From CF-46 sp042408445 (GTDB lineage: Bacteria > Chloroflexota > Limnocylindria > Limnocylindrales > CSP1-4): 60,959 nt of DNA. Position 1 is the first letter of the stretch. Each line of letters starts with the position of its first letter. The stretch lies in contig JBHORC010000033.1 in the NCBI GenBank assembly GCA_042408445.1, positions 1-60,959 on the forward strand. The letters are read 5' to 3'. The position numbers and the translations under genes were made by a program. Positions 54,130 to 60,959 of the stretch are shown piece by piece. Under the pieces are notes generated by a model. That model worked only from the letters and a program-made list of their open reading frames with translations, did not search any database and was not told the origin of the DNA.

Positions 54130-54917
54130 CCTCGCTCCGCCTCCGCATCCTGGGCGCGGGTCCGGCCTACACGAACCGGCCCGGCTCGTCCGGCGCGGCG
54201 TACCTCGTCCAGACGCCGGAGACGTCCGTCCTCCTCGATCTCGGGCAGGGATCGTTCCCGCGACTCGCCGCGGCCATCGAACCGAGCACGCTGGATGCCG
54301 TCGTCGTGACGCACCTCCATCCCGACCACTTCATCGACCTCGTGCCGCTCCGCCACTACCTCGCCTTCCAGTTCCGACCGCCTCGCCGGGTGCGGGTGAT
54401 CGGTCCGGACGCGCTCCCGGACCGGATCGATGCGCTCCACGCCCAGCCGGGCTTCGCCGCGACGACGCTCGATTTCGAGGCGTTCCCGTCGATCGAAGCG
54501 CCGGTCGTGATCGGCGACCTCGCGGTCGTGGCGGCGCCCGTCGCGCACACCCGCGAGAGCCACGCGATCCGGATCTCGGCCAGCGGCCGCGGCACGGGCG
54601 CAGCCGCCGTCGGCCCCGGCCTCGTCTATTCCGGCGACTGCGGCCGGGCCGAGGACCTCGACGCACTCATCCGGCCGGGCGATGCCCTGCTCGTCGAGGT
54701 GTCGTTCGGGATCGGGCCGGTGCCCGAGGGGGCGATGCACCTTGACGCCGGCGCGATCGGCCGGCTGGTGCAGCGGACGAACCCCGGGCTGGTCCTGCTG
54801 ACGCATCTCCAGATGGGCTTCGATGCTGACGAGGCGGTCGCGGCGGTCCAGCGGACGACGAGTGCACCCGTCCAGCTCGTCGAACCCGGCGACGACCTCG
54901 AGCTCTTCCGGACGTGA
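54126..54917 (+). CDS. MBL-fold hydrolase (RNase Z-like)
   Basis: 263 aa metallo-beta-lactamase fold. THLHPDHFIDL carries the first zinc ligands, AHTRESHAIRI and YSGDCGRAEDL supply others, and LLTHLQMG is the last motif. Closest in layout to small RNase Z/phosphodiesterase-like members (LLDLGQGS near the start). GTG 54126 in a GTGA overlap with the PHP gene indicates translational coupling and perhaps a shared nucleotide or phosphoester substrate. Confidence 0.87.
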   Translation: MTSLRLRILGAGPAYTNRPGSSGAAYLVQTPETSVLLDLGQGSFPRLAAAIEPSTLDAVVVTHLHPDHFIDLVPLRHYLAFQFRPPRRVRVIGPDALPDRIDALHAQPGFAATTLDFEAFPSIEAPVVIGDLAVVAAPVAHTRESHAIRISASGRGTGAAAVGPGLVYSGDCGRAEDLDALIRPGDALLVEVSFGIGPVPEGAMHLDAGAIGRLVQRTNPGLVLLTHLQMGFDADEAVAAVQRTTSAPVQLVEPGDDLELFRT

Positions 54918-54918
54918 A

Positions 54919-54949
54919 GAGACCGGGGCGCTCGACGCGCCCCGGTCTC
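54919..54949. terminator. bidirectional terminator hairpin
   Basis: Perfect 13-bp stem (GAGACCGGGGCGC with its complement) and TCGAC loop, 2 nt after the MBL stop and between convergent genes. No U-tract on either side, as is common in very GC-rich genomes. Confidence 0.75.
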
Positions 54950-54974
54950 GGGCTCGCTCAGGGACAGCGAACGA

Positions 54975-55763
54975 CTAGCGCTTGGCGCGAACCGTTCGCG
55001 GCTTCGAGAACGTGAGGCTTGCGATCAGGACGGCCGCGATGCCGATCAGCACGAGCCGCCAGCTCTCACCGGTCGGCGCGGCCGCAGCGGCGATCGTGTC
55101 GGTCGGCGGAGGCGTGACACGCGGGGTGCCCTGGACGCCCTTGACCTCATCCGACGGCTTCGTCGACTGGCTCGGGTCGGCCGACTGGCTCGGCTCGGTC
55201 GACTGGCTCGGCTCATCGGACTGGCTCGGCTCGGCCGACTGGCTCGGCTCCGTCGACTGGCTCGGGTCAGCGGACTGGCTCGGCTCGGTCGACTGGCTGG
55301 GCTTGTGCGAGTGGCTGGCTCCGTCTGACTCCTCGGGGCTCAGGCAGAGGATGATGTGCTTGATCGCTCGGTCACCCTCGTCGAACTTGCCGGAGCCGTT
55401 GCTGTCGGCCCAGACCGTCTCTCCTGCCGAGGGATGCGCGAACACCGTGTTCACGTGACCTGGCGCGGACGCTTCGGTGCCGGACTTCACGACCACAACC
55501 TCGTAGTCCGAGGTGAGGACGTAGGTCGAGCCCATGTTGTCGTCGTGGGCGATCAGCTTCGTGCAGTCGTCGCCCAGCTCGCTGTACCGGTCGTTGTCGG
55601 CCGTGCCCGGGAGATACCCGCTCACGGACGCCCAGTTCGTCGACGCCGACGTCGTGGCCGGCGCGAACGCGGAGACCGCGAGCATGGCCGCCGCGGACAT
55701 CCAACCGGCGTTCCGGGCGAGGCTGCCGCGCCGGCCGTGGCGGGCGGATCGCGAAACGTTCAT
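54975..55763 (-). CDS. surface protein with PSQS repeat and C-terminal anchor
   Basis: 262 aa. Signal peptide (WMSAAAMLAVSAFAPATTSA), an exported domain of about 110 residues with NGSGKFDEGDRAIKH (dockerin/EF-like Asn-Ser-Gly-Asp segment), then eight to nine hexapeptide units PSQS(T/A/D)(E/D), and a C-terminal sorting-like region: PPPTDTI, a membrane helix (WRLVLIGIAAVLIASL) and a basic end. This layout indicates cell-wall or membrane attachment with the repeat as spacer. SD-like GAGAAAGAGAG upstream. Confidence 0.8.
   Translation of the reverse strand: MNVSRSARHGRRGSLARNAGWMSAAAMLAVSAFAPATTSASTNWASVSGYLPGTADNDRYSELGDDCTKLIAHDDNMGSTYVLTSDYEVVVVKSGTEASAPGHVNTVFAHPSAGETVWADSNGSGKFDEGDRAIKHIILCLSPEESDGASHSHKPSQSTEPSQSADPSQSTEPSQSAEPSQSDEPSQSTEPSQSADPSQSTKPSDEVKGVQGTPRVTPPPTDTIAAAAAPTGESWRLVLIGIAAVLIASLTFSKPRTVRAKR
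55150..55320. repeat. 18-bp tandem repeat encoding the PSQS spacer
   Basis: Near-identical units around GACTGGCTCGGCTC, eight to nine copies; a likely site of copy-number change. Confidence 0.75.
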
Positions 55764-56084
55764 GTGTGGTCCCCGACTCTCTTTCTCTCTGGCGATGCAG
55801 GCCGCTGATGTGTTTCCCGACGGTCCGGGAGCCGCTGCCTGAACGGCTTCCCGATCCTGCAGGACCCCTCTGGTACCCGTCTAGGACTTCTCTCTGGACC
55901 TCACCGACCGCAACCCCACCGGTCTCCACTCGGGGTTTTGAACTCTGGTGTGCGAAGGCACCGAATCGGACGGTTTCGACCCAGGACCATGGTCCGGGGT
56001 GGGTCCGGGAGCTCGGGCGCCGGCGCCGCGGCACGGCGCCGTGGCGCCGCGGCACGGCACCCATCGAGCCGCGGAGCGGACAAA

Positions 56085-56120
56085 CGGACGGGGCGTCCCC
56101 AGGCAGGGACGCCCCGTCCG
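56085..56120. terminator. perfect 15-bp hairpin, terminator-like
   Basis: Left arm CGGACGGGGCGTCCC (56085-56099), 6-nt loop, exact complement at 56106-56120. On the minus strand it is followed by TTTGTCC. It may end an unannotated RNA or separate the divergent genes. Confidence 0.55.
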
Positions 56121-56386
56121 GGTCTCGGGGACCCGAAGTTGGGGTCCCGATCGGTGCCGCTCACGGGCAGGGCGACCCGGCTGGATCACCGACGTGAGGC
56201 GGGCACCGATCGGAACGGCGCGCTCGGATTACGCGGCGCATGGTACGGGCGCCGGCCCGGACGAAGGTACTGGGACGGACCGCTCCGGACCGCACCGGAC
56301 CGTCCCGATCCACGCCGGTCTCCACGTCGCGTGGCGGCCTTTTCGGTGCTGGCCGGCACCAGCGCCGATCGACGCGAGCGACCGGT

Positions 56387-56450
56387 AGGATGTCGGCCCC
56401 GGCCGACAGTGCGGCCGGGTCTCGTCCGTCACGAGCCCGGAGAGCCTCCT
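56387..56450 (+). promoter_or_regulatory. argS promoter and structured leader
   Basis: TAGGAT (56387-56392) is a plausible -10. An inverted repeat TGTCGGCC-CC-GGCCGACA covers the expected start site (operator-like). Just before the SD (GGAGAG) a hairpin CCGGG-CTCGT / ACGAG-CCCGG with a CCGTC loop could influence translation of argS. Confidence 0.5.
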
Positions 56451-58148
56451 TTGCCCTCGAACCAACCCGTCGCCGCTGAACGCGAGCCGGCTCGTCTGCC
56501 GATCCGGACGCAGGTCCGGGACGCGGTGGCCGCGGCCGCCGGCCGGGCGATCGCGAGCGGGGGCGCGGGCCAGTCGGACGCAGCGGCGCCCGCCGAGATC
56601 GGGATCGAGCGGCCGGCCAAGCCGGAGCACGGCGACTTCTCGTCGAACGTCGCGCTGAAGCTCGCTCGGCCGCCCGCCTCCCGCGAGCTGGCGACCGCGA
56701 TCGCGGCGGAGCTCATGCACGAGGGCAGCCGGGCCATCGACCGCGCCGAGGTCGCCGGCCCCGGCTTCCTGAACCTCCGGGTCTCGACCGCGGTGATCGC
56801 CGAGGCGGTCGACCGGGTGCTCGCCGAGCCGGCCGCCTGGGGCCGCGTTCCGCCGGTTCGGCCGCGAACGGTCAACGTCGAGTTCGTCTCCGCCAACCCG
56901 ACCGGCCCGCTGACGATCGGCAACGCCCGCGGCGCGTTCGTCGGCGACCTGCTCTGCCGCGTCCTCGAGGCCGGCGGCCAGACCGTCACCCGCGAGTACT
57001 ACTTCAACGACGCGGGCGGCCAGATCGACAAGCTCGGCGAGTCCGTCCTCGCGCTCCGCCGCGGGGAGCCCGTGCCGGAGGACGGCTACCACGGCGACTA
57101 CGTGCGCGAGCTCGCCGAGACCGTCCCCGCCGAGGTCGTCGCCGCCGCGGAGGCCGCTGGTGAGCAAGCCGGTGCCGCAATGGGTCGCTGGGCCGCCGGC
57201 CAGGTCCGCGCGCAGATCGAGACGAGCCTGGAGCGGCTCGGCGTCCATTTCGATGTCTGGAAGAGCGAGGGCTCGCTCCACGCCGAGGGCTGGGTGGAGC
57301 GGGCGATCGAGCGACTCCGGGCGGGCGGCCACATCTACGAGCAGGACGGCGCGCTGTGGTTCCGCTCGACTGCCTTCGGGGATGACAAGGATCGAGTCGT
57401 CATTCGCTCGAACGGGCAGCCGACCTACTTCGCGGCGGATCTGGGCTACGTCACCGAGAAGTTCAGCCGCGGCTTCGACCACCTGATCTACATCTGGGGC
57501 GCGGACCACCACGGGACGGTGGCGCGGCTGCGGAACGCGGCGGCGGCGATGGGCTACGACGCGGAGGCCGTCCAGATCCTCCTGTACTCGTGGGTCCACT
57601 TCGTCCGCGACGGGCAGGACGTGTCGATGAGCAAGCGGGCCGGCGAGTTCATCACCCTGGATGAGCTGCTCGCCGAGGTCGGCGTGGACGCGGCCCGGTG
57701 GTTCTTCGCCTCACGCGCGGCGACGACCGGGATCGACTTCGACATCGAGCTGGCGAAGAAGCAGTCGGCCGAGAACCCCGTCTACTACGTCCAGTACGCG
57801 CACGCCCGGATCGCGTCGATCCTGCGGAAGGCGGCGGAGGTCGGGCTGACGCCCGCGGCCAGCGTGGCCGGGTCGCTGGACGGGGCGCCGGAGTCCGCGC
57901 TCGCTCGCGCGATCGTTCGATTTCCGGAGGTCGTCGAGGACGCGGCACGGACCGAGGAGACGCAGGGCGTCACCGCTTACGCAACCGAGCTGGCGACGCA
58001 GTTCCACGCGTTCTACCGGGACGCGAGGGTCGTGGACGAGGCCGAGCGTGCTCGGTCCGCGGCGCGCCTCGCGCTCGTCTCCGCGGCGAAGACGACGCTC
58101 GCGAACGCGTTGGCGCTTCTGGGGATCAGCGCGCCGGAATCGATGTAG
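56451..58148 (+). CDS. argS: arginyl-tRNA synthetase
   Basis: 565 aa class Ia synthetase. N-terminal Add-1 domain (PKPEHGDFSSNVALKLAR-like) and Rossmann core; the HIGH box reads TIGN in PTGPLTIGNARG, so both usual His are replaced, and the KMSKS box reads SMSKR (QDVSMSKRAGEF), as in many ArgRS that lack the first Lys. C-terminal DALR anticodon-binding domain from about 450. Start TTG 56451 chosen for the SD 7 nt upstream and because the conserved N-terminus follows at once; longer in-frame starts would add a basic unstructured tail. Confidence 0.94.
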   Translation: MPSNQPVAAEREPARLPIRTQVRDAVAAAAGRAIASGGAGQSDAAAPAEIGIERPAKPEHGDFSSNVALKLARPPASRELATAIAAELMHEGSRAIDRAEVAGPGFLNLRVSTAVIAEAVDRVLAEPAAWGRVPPVRPRTVNVEFVSANPTGPLTIGNARGAFVGDLLCRVLEAGGQTVTREYYFNDAGGQIDKLGESVLALRRGEPVPEDGYHGDYVRELAETVPAEVVAAAEAAGEQAGAAMGRWAAGQVRAQIETSLERLGVHFDVWKSEGSLHAEGWVERAIERLRAGGHIYEQDGALWFRSTAFGDDKDRVVIRSNGQPTYFAADLGYVTEKFSRGFDHLIYIWGADHHGTVARLRNAAAAMGYDAEAVQILLYSWVHFVRDGQDVSMSKRAGEFITLDELLAEVGVDAARWFFASRAATTGIDFDIELAKKQSAENPVYYVQYAHARIASILRKAAEVGLTPAASVAGSLDGAPESALARAIVRFPEVVEDAARTEETQGVTAYATELATQFHAFYRDARVVDEAERARSAARLALVSAAKTTLANALALLGISAPESM

Positions 58149-58185
58149 GGGTTCGGACCGGCTCGGCGCCAGGTCCCGAGACGAC

Positions 58186-59526
58186 CTAGCCGGCCAGCCC
58201 CAGGACGTTCGAGACGCGACCGACAGTCGCGTCGTCCGAGCCGATCACGATCCAGCGAACCCGCCCACCCTCTCCCGGTAGCACCCGGCCGGGCCCGGTT
58301 GCCGTGGCGACGCGCGCCGCGGCGGCAGTCTCGAACTCGGCCGCGTCGGCGTCCGTGTCCCACTCGGTTCGAAAGACGACGGCCCACTTGCCGTCCGGGC
58401 CGTCGAGGAGCGCAACTCGATCGCCACCCCAGCCGGCGACGGACGCTGGCGACGGCGCAGGGAGGCCCGCGCTCGGCGCCTCGGCCGTGATCCAGACGCC
58501 CAGCTGGTGCTCACCGAACGTGTCCTGGAGGCCGAACGACCAGCCCGCGCCGAGCTTGGCCGGCAGGTCGGCGGGGAGCTTCACCTCGATCGGCGGCTCG
58601 CGGCTCGCCCACTTCTCGGGATGGAGGATCTGCTCGGTCGATTGCGGGGGATTCGCGAAGGCCGCGTTGATCGCCGGGTAGCCGCCCTGGATCTGGAGGC
58701 CGAGCGCCCAGACCGTCCCGTTGAGGGCGGCGAACAGGATCTGCGACGCGACCAGCGGCGGGATCTTCGCGAGCGCCTGTTGGGCGGCCGGATCATTGCC
58801 GGCTGCTACGACAGCGGCCATGTCCGTCGACGACAGGTGCTGCTGCAACCAGTAGGTCATCGTCACGTAGGCGTCGCCTTCGACGAGCGCCTGCCGCGCG
58901 AGCTGCTCATCGCCCTGGTCTGCGAGCGAGTCCGGCTGGAAGCTCTGCAGGTCGAAGTTCTGGTCCTGCAGCGCATGCGTGTACTCGTGGGAGTAGTAGA
59001 CCTTCTCGATCGGCCCGAGCCCGCCCGCCTTCGAGAGGACGTAGAGCTTCTTGTCCTTCGGGACGTACAGGCCGGCGACCTGGCTCTCCAGCAGATCGCT
59101 GTAGACGTCGCTCAGCTTCACGTCCTTCGCCAGGACGCCGAGCGCGTGATAGAGCCGCTCGGACGCGGCGACCGCCGCGGGCGGGGTGTCCTCGGCGACC
59201 TCCTTCGCGAGCAGCTTCGCCAGGTCGTCCCGGCTCAGGATCGTGGGGACGACCGGTTGCTTCTCGTCGAGCCCGCGGATCGCCCGGACCTGCTGGTTGA
59301 TCGTCTGGTAGACGGAGCCGAGGTCGGCCGACGACGCCGGCGACGAGCCGCCGGACGGGGATGCGACTCCCGCCGACGGAGACGCGGTCGCCGCCGACGG
59401 GGGCGAGGTCGGCGACGGGTTGGCCGAGCCGCAGCTCGAGGCGACGAGGGCGATCGCGAACAGTGACGCGGTCAGGCCGCGGCGTCGTCGGTTTGGGCTG
59501 GCGTTTGTGGCGCGCGCAACGGTCAT
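58186..59526 (-). CDS. lipoprotein with HExxH metalloprotease-like motif
   Basis: 446 aa from ATG 59526 (AACAAT 8 nt upstream, leaderless). Signal peptide with lipobox VASSC (Cys32) and a Ser/Pro/Ala tether to about residue 68. The exported domain contains YYSHEYTHALQDQ, an HExxH zinc motif (His180, Glu181, His184), followed by EGDAYVTMTYW, in which Glu could be the third ligand. Looks like an extracytoplasmic zinc peptidase or a relative; family not named with certainty. Convergent with argS. Confidence 0.78.
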   Translation of the reverse strand: MTVARATNASPNRRRRGLTASLFAIALVASSCGSANPSPTSPPSAATASPSAGVASPSGGSSPASSADLGSVYQTINQQVRAIRGLDEKQPVVPTILSRDDLAKLLAKEVAEDTPPAAVAASERLYHALGVLAKDVKLSDVYSDLLESQVAGLYVPKDKKLYVLSKAGGLGPIEKVYYSHEYTHALQDQNFDLQSFQPDSLADQGDEQLARQALVEGDAYVTMTYWLQQHLSSTDMAAVVAAGNDPAAQQALAKIPPLVASQILFAALNGTVWALGLQIQGGYPAINAAFANPPQSTEQILHPEKWASREPPIEVKLPADLPAKLGAGWSFGLQDTFGEHQLGVWITAEAPSAGLPAPSPASVAGWGGDRVALLDGPDGKWAVVFRTEWDTDADAAEFETAAAARVATATGPGRVLPGEGGRVRWIVIGSDDATVGRVSNVLGLAG

Positions 59527-59647
59527 CGCGGCCGATTGTTGCACGGGCCCGAGGCAGGACCGGGATGGCCCGGTCGTCCGGGGTCCGTGTCGCTTTCTTA
59601 ACCGACCTCGGCGTTGTCGTTGAACCCGTCGGTCTTAGGTTTCGTGA

Positions 59648-59726
59648 CGGACCGAACCCTCAGGGTTCCATCCTCCCTCCCTCCGACCGGGGGCGCCGAT
59701 TGGGCAGGCGTCCCCGGTCTTTCTTT
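59648..59726 (+). ncRNA. candidate small RNA ending in an intrinsic terminator
   Basis: TTGTCG (59614-59619), 16 nt, TAGGTT (59636-59641) form a weak promoter; transcription from about 59648 would give some 80 nt with a GAACCCT-C-AGGGTTC hairpin, a single-stranded CCTCCCTCCCTCC tract complementary to Shine-Dalgarno sequences, and the terminator at 59685-59726. No protein-coding gene follows for 500 nt on this strand. Prediction only. Confidence 0.35.
59685..59726 (+). terminator. strong intrinsic terminator
   Basis: 13-bp stem (GACCGGGGGCGCC with GGCGTCCCCGGTC, one G-U pair), 9-nt loop, then TTTCTTT. The only classic U-tract terminator I saw, and it points away from the lipoprotein gene. Confidence 0.75.
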
Positions 59727-60225
59727 GTGCGTTTCTTGCCTCTGTCGGTGGCTGTCGCGCCTGGGCGCGCCATCGCCGCGTTGGAGCCTGTGCTCCTCGC
59801 TCGCGCACCCACAGGTGCGCTCGCTCCCGTGCTCGGCTCCGCCTTGCGCTGACGCACCCATCCGCGACGAACGCAGTGCCGTGGTGGACGGCTGTCGATC
59901 GCGTGTCGCGCGTGGGCACGCCATCGCCGCGTGTTGGCGCCTCCGATTGCTCATTCGGCAGCCACGGCGTTCTTTGGCGACGGAGGCCGGCGGATTCGCC
60001 GGAACGAGGGCGAGAATTTGCCGCTGGCGGCTAACGATCTCCGGGTCATGGACCCATTCGGGCGTCGCGGCCGCCTAAGGCGATCGTAATTGTCGAATGA
60101 GCCACGCCCGGGCCGAGGGGCAGTTTGGGAAGCGGGCGCGGGCAATCTCTGGCGCTGGGCCGCCGAGGCTTGCCGCCCTGCGCCGAGGTGGGTCGGCGTG
60201 CAGCGGGCTGTGCAAGAATCGGGGC
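59727..60225. other. 500-nt intergenic region with a diverged direct repeat
   Basis: A ~40-bp sequence containing GCGCCATCGCCGCGTTGG-like text near 59750-59790 recurs imperfectly at about 59905-59945. No believable gene; frames are Arg/Ala-rich. Confidence 0.5.
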
Positions 60226-60897
60226 ATGGAATTGACGTGGTACGGGCGGACCTGCATCCGCCTTCGGGGTCGCGATGCCGTCGTCGTGGCCGATCCCTAT
60301 CAGGCCGTTGTCGGCCCCACCGGTCGCGGGATCACCGGTGAGCTCGTGACGTTCTCGCATCCGGACGATCGACCGCTCCCGAAGGCAAAGGGCCGGACCT
60401 CGCGGGACGGGGGAAGCATCCTGCCGTCGTCGCTCGAGGAGGCGTTCGTGCTCGACGGCCCCGGCGAGTACGAGGTCAAGGACGTGCTCGTGACCGGCGT
60501 CCGGACCTACCGGGACGATGCGAAGGGCGCGGAGCGAGGCAAGCAGACCGCCTTCGTGGTCGAGCTCGACCAGATGCACACGATCCACCTCGGCGAGATC
60601 GGTCACCTGCTGACCGAGGAGAAGCTCGCCGATATCGGTCCGATCGACATCGCCTGCGTCCCGATCGGTGGCGCGCTGTCGCCCCAGAAGGTGGCCGAGC
60701 TGGTGGCACAGCTGGACCCGAAGATCGTGGTCGCCATGCCGATCGACGACGAGTCGACGGAGACTCGCGAGGCGCTCGCGAAGTTCCTCCACGAGATGGG
60801 CGGCGAGCCGACGATCCAGCCGAAGCTCTCGGTCACGATCTCGCAGCTGCCGGCCGAGGTGACGACGGTCCTTCTGGAGTCGCGCGGCAAGGTCTGA
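60226..60897 (+). CDS. MBL-fold (UlaG/ComA-like) metal-dependent hydrolase
   Basis: 223 aa. Begins MELTWYGRTCIRLRG as in UlaG-type beta-lactamase-fold proteins, with FSHPDDRP, LDGPGEYEVKDVLVTGV and CVPIGGALSPQKVAELVAQLDPKIVVAMP. The zinc signature is degenerate (SHPDD instead of HxHxDH), so it may be non-hydrolytic or use fewer metals, as in several family members. AAGAAT lies 6 nt before the ATG, a probable leaderless start. Last gene of the window. Confidence 0.85.
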   Translation: MELTWYGRTCIRLRGRDAVVVADPYQAVVGPTGRGITGELVTFSHPDDRPLPKAKGRTSRDGGSILPSSLEEAFVLDGPGEYEVKDVLVTGVRTYRDDAKGAERGKQTAFVVELDQMHTIHLGEIGHLLTEEKLADIGPIDIACVPIGGALSPQKVAELVAQLDPKIVVAMPIDDESTETREALAKFLHEMGGEPTIQPKLSVTISQLPAEVTTVLLESRGKV

Positions 60898-60959
60898 CCG
60901 AAGGCGGCGCGCCGGCGACGGGCGGGACGCGGCCAGGCCGCCGGGCGCGCCGGCGACGG

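Larger units (their letters stand above)
55764..56450. other. 687-nt intergenic region rich in inverted repeats
   Basis: Between the divergent surface protein and argS. Contains the palindrome GGACCATGGTCC (55984-55995), a direct repeat of GGCGCCGCGGCACGGC near 56020-56070, the 15-bp hairpin at 56085-56120 and the argS leader. No protein-like frame with a believable start. Confidence 0.6.

Overview
The window is about 61 kb of very GC-rich bacterial DNA. It carries Ser/Pro-rich lipoproteins with SPSPSP-type linkers, a DUF3105 protein, many small membrane proteins, start codons that often sit 6-8 nt after a TANNNT box (apparently leaderless mRNAs), and frequent GTG/TTG starts. Together these suggest a member of the Chloroflexota (Limnocylindria/Ellin6529-like). 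This is inference from style; no rRNA is present to prove it.

Layout. 0-14.6 kb is housekeeping: a truncated HtrA protease, a folate operon (Cys-domain protein, folC, folP, folB, minus strand, start/stop overlaps), a membrane-anchored Big/Ig-like protein, a PASTA Ser/Thr kinase, galU, an alpha/beta hydrolase, a NarL-type regulator, an EamA exporter, and a membrane protein translationally coupled to a MerR-like regulator. 14.5-23 kb is a coherent envelope module: a PAP2 phosphatase diverges from an OmpR/histidine kinase pair, which is followed by a tightly overlapping operon of lipoprotein, two ABC ATPases, a 910-aa FtsX-type permease and a second PAP2 phosphatase. A direct repeat CAGGT-N6-CAGGT (11-bp period) stands before both PAP2-containing transcription units, and a degenerate copy precedes the regulator, so the whole block looks like one regulon. 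23-25.3 kb has a DUF, a cytochrome P450 and a DUF4396 protein.

25.3-45 kb is accessory: about thirty short, mostly unrelated small membrane, lipoprotein, zinc-ribbon and immunity-like genes, several broken by frameshifts or stops. The part from 32,531 to 44,857 is bounded by a 24-bp direct repeat that includes the 3' end of a tRNA-Glu gene, as expected for an integrative element whose integrase has been lost; its first gene is a ParB-domain DNA methyltransferase. Within it, a run of minus-strand small genes is punctuated by a recurring ~20-bp element at the gene 3' ends.

45-61 kb returns to conserved genes: a GT4 glycosyltransferase, a SAM methyltransferase, a DUF3105 protein, an FAH-family hydrolase, an XRE regulator fused to a PD-(D/E)xK-like domain, the threonine catabolic pair tdh-kbl, a PHP phosphoesterase coupled to an MBL hydrolase, a sortase-like surface protein with a Pro-Ser-Gln-Ser repeat, argS with a structured leader, a lipoprotein with an HExxH motif, a candidate small RNA ending in a strong terminator, and an MBL-fold protein at the right edge.
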